Notes: a model not told the origin generated them from the sequence alone. A stretch of DNA of 32,064 nt from Hungatella sp. (GCA_022796015.1 JAAWHU010000042.1:1-32064), one strand, 5' to 3'; positions 1 through 8,057 are shown, counted from the first letter of the stretch. A program made the numbers and translations.

Positions 1-1419
1 CCGGAGCTGATCCGTCTGCTTATGGAGCGAGGGATTGATATGGATGAGGCCGTTGAGATTGTATCAAAGACCTGCGCCTATACCAACCACACCATCCTGG
101 CGGAGGCCCTTGAGAAATGGCCCCTCCGTTATCTGAAGAAGGTAGTTCCCCAGCTTGTCCCCATTATTGAGATTCTGGACGACAGGGTGAGAAGGAAATT
201 CCAGGATACAGAGCTTGCCATCATTGACAGCCATGACAATGTGCATATGGCCCATATTGACATTCACTATGGATTCAGCGTCAACGGCGTGGCGTACCTG
301 CACACGGAGATCTTAAAGAAAAATGAGCTTCACAAGTTCTACGAGATTTATCCGGAGAAATTTAACAATAAGACCAACGGCATTACCTTCCGGCGGTGGC
401 TTCTGCACTGCAACCATCTTCTGGCTGACTGGATTACCGCCAGGATTGGTGAAGGCTATAAGATGGACGCGGCAGAGCTGGAGAAGCTCGGAAAGCTGCT
501 GAACGATAAAAAGGCCCTTCATGAGGTTCAGGCGATTAAGCATGAGAACAAGAAGATCCTGAAAGAGTATTTGATGAAAACTCAGGGGATCGAGATCGAC
601 GATCACTCTATTTTTGATATTCAGGTAAAGAGGCTTCACGAGTATAAACGCCAGCAGATGAATGCCTTGTATGTGATCCACAAATACTTGGAGATCAAGA
701 GAGGGAAAAAGCCGGGACGCCCCATTACCATTATGTTCGGAGCCAAGGCTGCACCGGCCTATGTGATTGCCAAGGATATTATTCATCTGATCCTGTGCCT
801 GGAGGAGCTGGTGAACCATGACCCGGATGTGAGCCCCTACCTGAAGGTGGTTATGGTGGAGAATTACAATGTAACCCTGGCCGAAAAGCTGATTCCCGCT
901 TGTGATATCTCCGAGCAGATCTCCTTGGCCTCCAAAGAGGCCAGCGGAACCGGCAACATGAAGTTTATGTTAAACGGGGCGGTTACCTTAGGGACCATGG
1001 ACGGCGCCAATGTGGAGATCGCAGAGCTGGTAGGCAAGGACAATATCTATATCTTTGGAGAGAACAGTGAAACCGTGATTGAGCATTACAAGAATGAGGA
1101 TTACTGTTCCCGTGATTATTATGAGGAGAACGAGGATATTAAGGAGGCCGTAGACTTTATTACCGGGCCGGAGCTTATGAAGATCGGCCAGAAAAAGAAT
1201 CTGGAGCGGCTTTCTAAAGAACTGCTGAACAAAGACTGGTTTATGACGCTTCTTGACTTTGAAGACTATGTGAAGGTGAAGGAGCAGGCATATAAGGATT
1301 TTGAAGACAGAGATGCATGGATGAGGAAGATGCTTGTGAATATCAGCAAGGCAGGATTTTTCTCCTCTGACAGAACCATTGCCCAGTACAATAAGGACGT
1401 GTGGAAACTGGAAAAGTAG
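1..1419 (+). CDS. glgP: Glycogen/maltodextrin phosphorylase, C-terminal part (5' end outside window)
   Basis: Phosphorolyses alpha-1,4-glucan to glucose-1-phosphate in the cytoplasm. The reading frame is open from base 1, so the 472 visible residues are the C-terminal part of a protein that is usually 750-840 aa; the ATG at 22 is internal. The PLP-binding region is intact ([14 protein letters not shown] followed by [10 protein letters not shown]), including the Lys that forms the Schiff base. The [13 protein letters not shown] and MFGAKAAP segments are also typical of family GT35. The gene ends in TAG and is followed by a hairpin, then by a separate promoter for the next gene. Family assignment is firm; whether it prefers glycogen or maltodextrin cannot be told from this part. 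Confidence 0.95.
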   Translation, partial: PELIRLLMERGIDMDEAVEIVSKTCAYTNHTILAEALEKWPLRYLKKVVPQLVPIIEILDDRVRRKFQDTELAIIDSHDNVHMAHIDIHYGFSVNGVAYLHTEILKKNELHKFYEIYPEKFNNKTNGITFRRWLLHCNHLLADWITARIGEGYKMDAAELEKLGKLLNDKKALHEVQAIKHENKKILKEYLMKTQGIEIDDHSIFDIQVKRLHEYKRQQMNALYVIHKYLEIKRGKKPGRPITIMFGAKAAPAYVIAKDIIHLILCLEELVNHDPDVSPYLKVVMVENYNVTLAEKLIPACDISEQISLASKEASGTGNMKFMLNGAVTLGTMDGANVEIAELVGKDNIYIFGENSETVIEHYKNEDYCSRDYYEENEDIKEAVDFITGPELMKIGQKKNLERLSKELLNKDWFMTLLDFEDYVKVKEQAYKDFEDRDAWMRKMLVNISKAGFFSSDRTIAQYNKDVWKLEK

Positions 1420-1430
1420 TCGAAAAAGAG

Positions 1431-1461
1431 AAGGGGGGACGGCAAAGCGCAGTCTCCCCTT
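1431..1461 (+). terminator. Hairpin after glgP, probable terminator
   Basis: Arms AAGGGGGGAC (1431-1440) and GTCTCCCCTT (1452-1461) pair over 10 bp with one G-U, around an 11-nt loop, starting 11 nt after the glgP stop. Only a short T run follows, so termination may be inefficient. Confidence 0.55.
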
Positions 1462-1583
1462 TGATGTATGGCCAATGTGCCGGCACCAGGGTGTTCTTGG
1501 TAATTTGTACCAGAAAATAATCGGGAAAGCTCTGTACTTGTTCAGGAATTTGTACCAATCAGCAGAATTGCCTTGGGAATTTC

Positions 1584-1612
1584 TTGATTTGCTATGCATT
1601 TATCCGTATAAT
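1584..1612 (+). promoter_or_regulatory. Sigma-A promoter for the NagB-like gene
   Basis: TTGATT (1584-1589), a 17-nt spacer and TATAAT (1607-1612) lie about 46 bp upstream of the ATG at 1658. The spacing and the -10 box are ideal. Confidence 0.6.
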
Positions 1613-1657
1613 AGGAATCAGATGTTAGACAAATTTATGTATAAGGAGAGAGGGAAC

Positions 1658-2344
1658 ATGAGAGTTCAAATTTATGACACTTATGAGGAAATGAGCAAGG
1701 CGGCAGCAGATCTGGTGGCAGCGCAGCTTCTTCAGAAGCCCAACTGCCATCTTGGCTTGACAGCCGGGAAAACACCGGTGGGGCTGTGTGCGGAATTAGT
1801 AAAGCTTTACAAAGAGCACAGGGTTTCTTTTGCAGAGTGTACTCTTTACAATCTGGAGGAAATGGCTGATGTAGGTCCTGAAGATCCCAAGAACTTGAGA
1901 AACAGCTTTTTCCACGCTCATCTCTTAGATTTTGTTGATGCGGATGACAAGCAGCTGCTTCTTCCTGACGGATTTGCAGATGGCATTGACGAGGCATGCA
2001 GAAAGTATGACGAGCTTATGGATAACCTTCCCGATGGACGGCTGGATATGCAGGTTTTGGGAATCGGCGAGGATGCTCATATCGGTATGAACCGCCCCAA
2101 CGAGACCCTGATTCCTGAGGCCCATGTGGTTTACAATAAGGCCGGACGGCCCACCTGCGCCATGGGACTGCGCCATATCCTTCTGTCCAAGAGAATCATC
2201 ATGATCGCCAACGGCGAGGAGAAGGCCGAGGCAGTAGCCAAGATGTGCCACGGACAACTGACTACCATGGCTCCTGCATCTCTGCTTCAGGTTCATCCCG
2301 ATGTAGTGGTGCTGTTAGATAAGCCGGCGGCTTCCAAGCTGTAG
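1658..2344 (+). CDS. NagB/SugarP-isomerase family protein (glucosamine-6-phosphate deaminase-like), divergent active site
   Basis: 228 aa of the NagB/RpiA/SOL fold; true NagB opens and deaminates glucosamine-6-phosphate to fructose-6-phosphate. The ATG at 1658 is chosen because AAGGAGAG lies about 8 nt upstream and MRVQIYDTYEEM matches the family's N-terminus; the frame is open further upstream but that part is non-coding in character. The phosphate loop (LTAGKTPVG, 34-42), YNLEEM (64-69) and LGIGEDAHIGMN (134-145) align with NagB. By my alignment the E. coli proton acceptor Asp72 is Glu67 here, and Glu148 is Arg146 (NRP instead of NEP). Asp139 and His141 are kept. The GVGT segment is also replaced by GLRH (170-173). 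The fold is clear, but the deaminase reaction is uncertain: it may act on another sugar phosphate. It has its own promoter and terminator. Confidence 0.75.
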   Translation: MRVQIYDTYEEMSKAAADLVAAQLLQKPNCHLGLTAGKTPVGLCAELVKLYKEHRVSFAECTLYNLEEMADVGPEDPKNLRNSFFHAHLLDFVDADDKQLLLPDGFADGIDEACRKYDELMDNLPDGRLDMQVLGIGEDAHIGMNRPNETLIPEAHVVYNKAGRPTCAMGLRHILLSKRIIMIANGEEKAEAVAKMCHGQLTTMAPASLLQVHPDVVVLLDKPAASKL

Positions 2345-2427
2345 GAATTTAGAAATCCGAACTTTTGCAAGTTAAGAACCAAGGGTGGTATGTGGGGTCA
2401 AGGATGCCGTAGACCATCCGGATAAAG

Positions 2428-2476
2428 AGTGTGCCGCAAAATCATGGGATTTGGTGATCTTGCGGCACACTTTTTT
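2428..2476 (+). terminator. Rho-independent terminator of the NagB-like gene
   Basis: Perfect 12-bp arms (2428-2439 and 2460-2471) containing GTGTGCCGCAA/TTGCGGCACAC, with a possible short inner stem, followed directly by a run of T. It lies 84 nt after the stop codon. Confidence 0.85.
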
Positions 2477-2486
2477 GCTTTGGCGG

Positions 2487-2527
2487 AAAAAAGGTGTCGC
2501 TTAACTGAATGTTAAGCGATGGTTTTT
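2487..2527. terminator. Symmetrical hairpin with A and T tracts, possible bidirectional terminator; left copy of an inverted pair
   Basis: Arms CGCTTAAC/GTTAAGCG (2498-2518, loop TGAAT) are preceded by six A and followed by GG and five T, so either strand could terminate here. The 21-bp core is the exact reverse complement of the core at 2697-2717. It may insulate the polysaccharide operon from the NagB-like gene, which already has its own terminator. Confidence 0.5.
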
Positions 2528-2615
2528 GACAGACGAATATGGTTTTCTATTGAAAATGGAGACGAATTCCAAGAAAACTATGGAGAAAACAGGGCGATAT
2601 GGAAATTCCCCGCAG

Positions 2616-2644
2616 TTGACATCCTATAAAAATGATGTTATAAT
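2616..2644 (+). promoter_or_regulatory. Near-perfect sigma-A promoter of the polysaccharide operon
   Basis: TTGACA (2616-2621), 17-nt spacer, TATAAT (2639-2644), matching consensus in all twelve positions. Transcription would start near 2651 and leave a leader of about 130 nt before the first NusG-like gene, containing the hairpin at 2690-2724. Such a strong promoter suggests control after initiation, by termination/antitermination. Confidence 0.8.
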
Positions 2645-2689
2645 CGGAAACGTTAAAGAAATAAAGATTTTTAAGATTTGTTTTGATAC

Positions 2690-2724
2690 AAAGTGTCGCT
2701 TAACATTCAGTTAAGCGTCACTTT
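2690..2724 (+). promoter_or_regulatory. Leader RNA hairpin (candidate antiterminator recognition or attenuator element)
   Basis: AAAGTG-T-CGCTTAAC, loop ATTCA, GTTAAGCG-T-CACTTT: 14 paired bases per arm with a single T-T mismatch. It lies about 40 nt into the predicted transcript and 56 nt before the first NusG-like gene. LoaP proteins are known to act with a hairpin in the leader of their target operon, which makes this a candidate site, but that link is inference. Only three T follow, so it would be a weak terminator by itself. Confidence 0.5.
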
Positions 2725-2779
2725 AGAAAGAATCCGACAGTAATGCCGGCCATTCGTGACAGAATGATCTGTAAAGGAG

Positions 2780-3268
2780 ATGAAAAAAATCTGGTATTTA
2801 CTGAAATGTCCCAAGGGATATGAGCAAAACTGCGCACAGCAATACCAGGATCTTGCAGCCTCCCAGAAACTGCAGGTAGTATACTTCGAGTATCAGAGGA
2901 TGATGCGTTATGGCGGGAGCTGGCATCTGGAAAGACGCACTCTTTTTCCGGGGTATCTCTTTTTGTCAGGAGATGCGTTTCTGACGGAAGCTCATGGAAC
3001 GGAATGGATAGGGAAGAACGTTTCCCTGGTTCCATGTGAACCTCCATACATGAAAGAGTTATGCCGGAAGGATAACCTGGTGGTTATGTCCAGGGGGGTT
3101 ATAAGAAACGGAAATACCGTTGTTACAAGCGGTCCTTTAAAGGGGAGGGAAGGCCTCATTCGACGAATTGACCGGCACAGAAGGACGGCGGAGATTGAGA
3201 TTCCCTTCAGAGGTCAAATGGCCCAAGTAACTGTAGGCCTGGAGATTTACGAAAAAAGTGAAGGATAG
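2780..3268 (+). CDS. NusG-family transcription antiterminator (specialised paralog, first of two)
   Basis: 162 aa with NusG architecture: an NGN domain from KIWYLLKCPKGYEQN, with the hydrophobic LFPGYLFL core segment near residues 55-62, then a C-terminal KOW domain (SGPLKGREGLIRRIDRHRR, about 114-133). It is probably a specialised paralog acting on the operon it heads. NusG paralogs bind RNA polymerase and help it read through terminators in long operons. AGGAG abuts the ATG directly (AGGAGATG); the only in-frame codons upstream run into a TGA at 2765, so there is no earlier start, and the tight spacing may lower translation. The gene is separated by 154 nt from a second NusG-like gene. Assignment to LoaP rather than another NusG paralog is less clear than for its neighbour. 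Confidence 0.8.
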   Translation: MKKIWYLLKCPKGYEQNCAQQYQDLAASQKLQVVYFEYQRMMRYGGSWHLERRTLFPGYLFLSGDAFLTEAHGTEWIGKNVSLVPCEPPYMKELCRKDNLVVMSRGVIRNGNTVVTSGPLKGREGLIRRIDRHRRTAEIEIPFRGQMAQVTVGLEIYEKSEG

Positions 3269-3293
3269 TTACGGACAGGATTAAGAGACGGAT

Positions 3294-3389
3294 CACTGAA
3301 GCATTGGCACAGGGGTCCGGTTCTTATGGTCATATGGGCAGAGAAGAACCTCAGTGCATTTGATTGCTGAGGAATGGCGAAGCCTGCCC
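3294..3389 (+). promoter_or_regulatory. Structured RNA between the two NusG-like genes with two mutually exclusive folds
   Basis: Fold A nests CACTGA (3294-3299)/TCAGTG (3351-3356) around GGTTCTT (3319-3325)/AAGAACC (3344-3350), with a contiguous right arm. Fold B nests TGGGCAG (3335-3341)/CTGCCCA (3384-3390) around CCTCAG (3349-3354)/CTGAGG (3367-3372). Bases 3349-3354 are needed by both, so the folds exclude each other. There is no T tract, so this does not look like a simple terminator. Found by eye, without a folding energy. Confidence 0.4.
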
Positions 3390-3422
3390 AAAATGAGGAA
3401 GCCAGAGACAGGAGAGATAGGT

Positions 3423-3950
3423 ATGTGGTATGTGATACAGACTCTTGGCGGGGAGGAAGAACGGACTGCCAATATGATCAGGAGACAGATTCCTCCTTAT
3501 TACATGGAAGAATGCTTTGTCCCTAAAAGAGAACGACTGAAGAAATTCCACGGATCCTGGAACAGAGTGGAGGAGATTCTGTTCCATGGGTATGTGTTCG
3601 TGATTTCTCAAAAGCCGGAGGGGCTGTATCAGGAATTAAAGCAGATTCCCAGGCTGACTAAGGTGCTGGGAAGAGAGAAGGCCAGCTTTTTTCCGCTGAC
3701 TGCGGAAGAGGAAAAGATGGTAAAAGGAATGGGAGATGAGGATCATAAGACAGCGCTTTCCCGGATTGAATTGGGAGAGGGGAAGAAGATCCGTGTGTTG
3801 GAAGGGCCGCTAAAAGATTATGCAGGGGATGTGGTGAAGGTGAATCTGCATAAGAGAGAAGTGGTGGTGCGGGTGGAGTTTATGGGGAAGCCGGTGGAGG
3901 TGTTTTTGGGGGTGGAGATGGTGGAAATGGGAGGAGCTAAAAGTTCATAA
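3423..3950 (+). CDS. loaP: LoaP-type NusG-family antiterminator (second of two)
   Basis: 175 aa. The N-terminus MWYVIQTLGGEEERTA is the classic NusG/LoaP opening, which fixes the start at ATG 3423 with AGGAGAG about 6 nt upstream, in preference to an in-frame GTG at 3354. The NGN domain includes a RERLKKFHG segment and the LFHGYVFV core. A linker precedes a KOW domain (VLEGPLKDYAGDVVKVN, about 121-137). LoaP proteins of Firmicutes sit beside long biosynthetic operons for antibiotics or polysaccharides and allow RNA polymerase to pass internal terminators. This context fits exactly: about 12.7 kb of co-directional sugar genes starts 1 nt after its stop codon. Its RNA target is not proven, but two structured RNAs lie just upstream. 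Confidence 0.85.
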   Translation: MWYVIQTLGGEEERTANMIRRQIPPYYMEECFVPKRERLKKFHGSWNRVEEILFHGYVFVISQKPEGLYQELKQIPRLTKVLGREKASFFPLTAEEEKMVKGMGDEDHKTALSRIELGEGKKIRVLEGPLKDYAGDVVKVNLHKREVVVRVEFMGKPVEVFLGVEMVEMGGAKSS

Positions 3951-3951
3951 A

Positions 3952-6888
3952 ATGAAAAATTGTAAATGGGATTTGATAAAAGGCACAGCCATAATTGGCA
4001 GTGCTTTTTTAGGTTTGTCTACGTTAGCTAGAATAAAAAAAGAATCTGAGAATTTTGATGCGGAAAATCTGTATATGAATATTGATGATACACATAGGAC
4101 TATAGAAAATGGAAGCGAGAATAAGAAGAATTTTTATGAGAAATATGGAAAGAAACTATTTGACAAATCCTTATCCTTTGCGGGGCTTATAGTGCTTATA
4201 CCGGTTTATGCAGCAATTAGTGCGGCGATCTATATTGATGATCCTGGCCCTGTATTATTTACTCAGAAAAGAATAGGAAAAGATAAGCATTTTATAAAAG
4301 TTCATAAATTCCGCAGTATGAAAATGTCTGCACCTCATGATGTTCCGACTCATCAGCTTACAAACCCAGAACAGTATATTACGAGGGTAGGAAAATTTCT
4401 GCGCAAGTATAGTCTTGATGAACTGCCACAAATATGGGATATCTTTCGAGGGCAGATGAGCGTGATCGGTCCAAGACCTGCACTCTGGAATCAGGCGGAT
4501 TTAATTGATGAGCGCGATAAATATGGGGCGAATAATGTTCTGCCAGGCCTTACTGGCTGGGCACAGATCAATGGAAGGGATGAACTGGAGATAGTAGATA
4601 AGGCAAAACTTGATGGAACATATGTGGAACATTTAAGGAAGGGGGGGATAGAAGGACTATTATTTGATATTAGATGCTTCATTGGAACTATAAAGTCTGT
4701 TTTAAAATCAGATGGTGTTGTGGAGGGAGGCACGGGAGAACTCGACAAATTATGTGATTATGGATATAAAAAAACTTTTTGCATTAATAAAACAATGGAA
4801 AAACGTGTTTTGGTTACAGGAGTAGGCAGCTATGTAGGAAAGTCCTTGGTATCTTATGCAAAAAAGTATTATCCAAACCTGATAATTGATTCTATTGATA
4901 TGAAGGATCCAAACTGGCAGAAATATGATTTTGCATCATATGATACAGTTTTTCATGTTGCAGGTATTGCCCATGTGGACACAGGATGTATAGATTCTGA
5001 AAAGAAATCTGAGTACTATAAGATAAACAGGAATCTTGCGATAGAGACGGCGAAGGCGGCAAAGCAGTCAGGCGTGAAGCAGTTTATATTCATGAGCAGT
5101 ATGATTATCTATGGAGACAGCGCTCCGTATGGAAAGAAAAAAATCATCGATGAATATACAAGTCCAAAGCCCTCTAGCGTCTATGGAGACAGCAAATGGC
5201 AAGGTGACATAGGTGTCAGGAGATTAAGAAGTGAATACTTTAAGGTGGCTGTAGTTCGTTCTCCTATGATTTATGGGAGGGGAAGTAAAGGGAACTATTT
5301 GGCACTAAGTAAGGTGGTAAAAAAGTTGCCGGTTTTCCCCAATATTCCTAACCAGCGTTCTATGCTTTATATTGATAATTTATGTGAATTTTTATGCCTG
5401 TTGATATTAAGCGGAGAAGACGGTATTTATTTTCCACAGAATGGAGAGTATACAAAAACTTCGACTATGGCGGAAGAGATTGCAAAAGTCAATGGAAACT
5501 ATATATTTGTAAACAAAGTCTTCAATCCGGCAGTCAGACTGGGAGCGTATTTCCCAGGGAAAGTAAGAAGGCTTATTAATAAGGCATTCGGAAATCTGAC
5601 ATACAGTCAAAAGCTAAGCAATTATGAAGGACTGGACTACAGGATTGTGGATTTGAAAGAATCTATAGAGCTGACGGAAGCATTAAAACCAGTTCTTATG
5701 GTGGCATCTGTTGCATCCATGATTGATCAGTTTAATATTCCGAATATAAGGATACTAAAAGAACTAGGATATGATGTAGATATAGCATGTAATTTTGTCA
5801 AGGGGAATACTTGTACTGAGGAGGAGATAAAAAAACTTCTAAAATTGTTGGATGAATGGGAGATTGACTGTTACCAGATAGATTTTGATAGAAAAGTTTT
5901 TAATTTGAGGAATAATGGCAGGGCTTTAAGACAGCTTAACAATGTAATGACAGGAACTGCAGTTCCTGTTAATGCCAATCGCTATCATTACGTGACAAAG
6001 AACAATAAATATAGGTTTGTTCATTGTCATAGTCCGATTGGAGGCGCTATAGGGAGAGTTGCTGCTAAAAGGCATAAAATAAAAACTATTTATACAGCTC
6101 ATGGTTTTCACTTTTTTAATGGTGCACCTAAAAGAAATTGGATGTTGTATTATCCAACAGAGAAATGGTTAAGTAAAATTACAGATGTCCTGATAACGAT
6201 TAATCAAGAAGATTATACAAGGGCAAAGAATGAATTTTTTGCAAGAAAGGTCATGTATGTTCCCGGTATTGGGGTTGATACAAAAAAATTTTCCAAATGT
6301 GCCATTGACCGAATAAAAAAACGGGAAGAACTGAATATTCAGCAAGACGCATTTATATTATTATCAGTTGGAGAATTAAGTGAACGTAAAAATCAGAAGA
6401 TTGTAATAGAAGCAATTTATCATATTAAAAAAACGGGGAATATTGATCATCTGGTTTATTTGATTATTGGACAAGGAGAATTAAAAAATGATTTTGAGAA
6501 GTTAATAGACCTATATGATTTAAATGCTCATGTTAAACTGCTTGGATATCGGAATGACATAGATGAGCTGTGTAAAACAGTAGACTGTTTTGTTCATCCA
6601 TCTATTCGTGAAGGTTTTGGCATAGCGCCTATGGAGGCAATGGCAGCAGGGCTGCCTCTTATTTCCGCTGATATAAATGGTATTCGAGATTATACTGAGG
6701 AAGGGAAAACAGGGTGCTGTGTAAACCCATGTTCGATTCAAGAAATGATAAGAGCTATTGAGAAGATGAGACAGAATATAGAGTTCCGTAAAACATGCGG
6801 ATGGCATAATGCTGAAATTGCTAAAAAGTTTGATGTTTCTAAGGCGAATGAAGTGATGAAGAATGTTTATAGGGATGTAGTGATATAG
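3952..6888 (+). CDS. Three-enzyme fusion: undecaprenyl-phosphate sugar phosphotransferase + SDR epimerase/reductase + GT4 glycosyltransferase
   Basis: 978 aa in one uninterrupted frame. Residues 1-60 hold a hydrophobic stretch (9-26) and a polar linker. Residues 61-265 are a monotopic bacterial sugar transferase that starts glycan assembly on undecaprenyl phosphate (reentrant helix 74-95, KFRSM 119-123, SLDELPQ 154-160, IGPRPALWNQ 172-181). Residues 283-575 are an extended SDR: NAD(P) loop GVGSYVG (290-296), SSM (382-384) and YGDSK (411-415). It resembles WbpV-like 4-keto-sugar reductases, so it may make the nucleotide sugar used by the first domain (inference). Residues 579-978 are a GT-B glycosyltransferase of family 4, with HGFH (717-720) and the EX7E motif E887-E895, likely adding the second sugar. 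There is no Shine-Dalgarno sequence at either internal junction, so one polypeptide is likely. The start lies 1 nt after the loaP stop, with GGGAGGAG rather far (15 nt) upstream. Order of domains matches order of the pathway. Confidence 0.9.
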   Translation: MKNCKWDLIKGTAIIGSAFLGLSTLARIKKESENFDAENLYMNIDDTHRTIENGSENKKNFYEKYGKKLFDKSLSFAGLIVLIPVYAAISAAIYIDDPGPVLFTQKRIGKDKHFIKVHKFRSMKMSAPHDVPTHQLTNPEQYITRVGKFLRKYSLDELPQIWDIFRGQMSVIGPRPALWNQADLIDERDKYGANNVLPGLTGWAQINGRDELEIVDKAKLDGTYVEHLRKGGIEGLLFDIRCFIGTIKSVLKSDGVVEGGTGELDKLCDYGYKKTFCINKTMEKRVLVTGVGSYVGKSLVSYAKKYYPNLIIDSIDMKDPNWQKYDFASYDTVFHVAGIAHVDTGCIDSEKKSEYYKINRNLAIETAKAAKQSGVKQFIFMSSMIIYGDSAPYGKKKIIDEYTSPKPSSVYGDSKWQGDIGVRRLRSEYFKVAVVRSPMIYGRGSKGNYLALSKVVKKLPVFPNIPNQRSMLYIDNLCEFLCLLILSGEDGIYFPQNGEYTKTSTMAEEIAKVNGNYIFVNKVFNPAVRLGAYFPGKVRRLINKAFGNLTYSQKLSNYEGLDYRIVDLKESIELTEALKPVLMVASVASMIDQFNIPNIRILKELGYDVDIACNFVKGNTCTEEEIKKLLKLLDEWEIDCYQIDFDRKVFNLRNNGRALRQLNNVMTGTAVPVNANRYHYVTKNNKYRFVHCHSPIGGAIGRVAAKRHKIKTIYTAHGFHFFNGAPKRNWMLYYPTEKWLSKITDVLITINQEDYTRAKNEFFARKVMYVPGIGVDTKKFSKCAIDRIKKREELNIQQDAFILLSVGELSERKNQKIVIEAIYHIKKTGNIDHLVYLIIGQGELKNDFEKLIDLYDLNAHVKLLGYRNDIDELCKTVDCFVHPSIREGFGIAPMEAMAAGLPLISADINGIRDYTEEGKTGCCVNPCSIQEMIRAIEKMRQNIEFRKTCGWHNAEIAKKFDVSKANEVMKNVYRDVVI

Positions 6889-6929
6889 AAATATACCGAA
6901 TATTTTGTCAAGTTAAATGGGAGGATTTG

Positions 6930-8057
6930 ATGAAAATAATTGCTTATTATTTGCCACAGTTTCACGAAACGAAGCAAAATAATGAATGGTGGGGAAAGGG
7001 ATTTACTGAATGGACGAATGTAAAAAAATCTAAACCATTGTATAAGGGACACTATCAGCCACGAGTTCCATTAAATCAGAATTATTATGATCTGCTAGAT
7101 GATAATGTGAAAAAATGGCAGATTAAATTAGCAAAAGAGCATGGAATATATGGATTTTGTTTTTATCACTATTGGTTTAACGATGGGGAACTTTTGTTAG
7201 AAAAACCCGTAGAACAGTTTTTGGAAAATAAAAGCTTGGATATTCATTTTTGTCTTTCATGGGCAAATGAACCATGGACCAAAGCATGGGTATCTAAGCA
7301 GGATCAAATTTTGATAGGACAAAACTACGGCAATAAAACAGTATGGAAAAAACATTTTGAATATCTTCTGCCATATTTTAAAGACTCACGATATATTTGT
7401 GAAAATAATAAACCTCTTTTTATTATATACCGTCCTGAAATTATAGAGAATCTAAATGAAATGTTGGATTACTGGGATAATCTTTCCCAAATTAATGGAT
7501 TTTCAGGTATGGAATATGCTTATCAAGGAATATGGTTTGATCAAATAAAAAATAGAGATGACAGCAGATTTACATACAATATTGAATATGAGCCAGACTA
7601 CGGAAAATCCAGGCTTTCTTCAAAAGAAAAAAAGATGCTGGTAAAGCTGGCAAAGAGTATAGATGAGCTATCTTTTAAGGTATTTAATCATAAATTATCT
7701 GAATTCTATTTAAGGCGGGTGCGCAGATTATCATATGATGATGTATGGAATGCTATTAATTCCTATATACCGAGTGATCATAAACGAATTGCGGGAGCAT
7801 TTGTTGACTGGGATAATACTCCCAGAAGAGGATTAAAAGGACTCGTAATAGAAGGTGCATCCCCTGAAAAGTTTTATGTTTACTTTAAAGAACGAATAAA
7901 GAAGGTAAAGCAATTTTATTCATCAGATATGATTTTTATTTTTGCATGGAATGAATGGGCAGAAGGTGGATATTTAGAACCGGACCAAAGATATAAGGAT
8001 AAGTATTTAAGAGCAATAAAGAAAGCGTTGGAAGAATTAGATGAATTTAGAATATAG
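6930..8057 (+). CDS. WbsX-like glycosyltransferase (GH99-like domain)
   Basis: 375 aa of the Glyco_trans_WbsX group, found widely in O-antigen and capsule loci and structurally related to GH99. Characteristic segments in order are YYLPQFH near the N-terminus, WWGKGFTEWTNV, GFCFYHYWF, SWANEPWT and, near the C-terminus, FAWNEWAEGGYLEPD. The start is ATG 6930 with GGGAGG about 6 nt upstream; a TTG at 6927 in the same frame is less likely. No signal peptide or membrane span is visible, so it should act at the cytoplasmic face on the lipid-linked repeat unit. The sugar transferred cannot be inferred. The gene overlaps the next one by 17 nt. Confidence 0.85.
   Translation: MKIIAYYLPQFHETKQNNEWWGKGFTEWTNVKKSKPLYKGHYQPRVPLNQNYYDLLDDNVKKWQIKLAKEHGIYGFCFYHYWFNDGELLLEKPVEQFLENKSLDIHFCLSWANEPWTKAWVSKQDQILIGQNYGNKTVWKKHFEYLLPYFKDSRYICENNKPLFIIYRPEIIENLNEMLDYWDNLSQINGFSGMEYAYQGIWFDQIKNRDDSRFTYNIEYEPDYGKSRLSSKEKKMLVKLAKSIDELSFKVFNHKLSEFYLRRVRRLSYDDVWNAINSYIPSDHKRIAGAFVDWDNTPRRGLKGLVIEGASPEKFYVYFKERIKKVKQFYSSDMIFIFAWNEWAEGGYLEPDQRYKDKYLRAIKKALEELDEFRI

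Noticed and set aside
1379..1657. N-terminal extension of the NagB-like protein
   Set aside because: It overlaps glgP and a promoter and has no family similarity. ATG 1658 has a proper Shine-Dalgarno sequence.
2526..2714. 62-aa open frame between the NagB-like and NusG-like genes
   Set aside because: It has no Shine-Dalgarno sequence, spans the operon promoter and ends inside the leader hairpin. Its composition looks non-coding.
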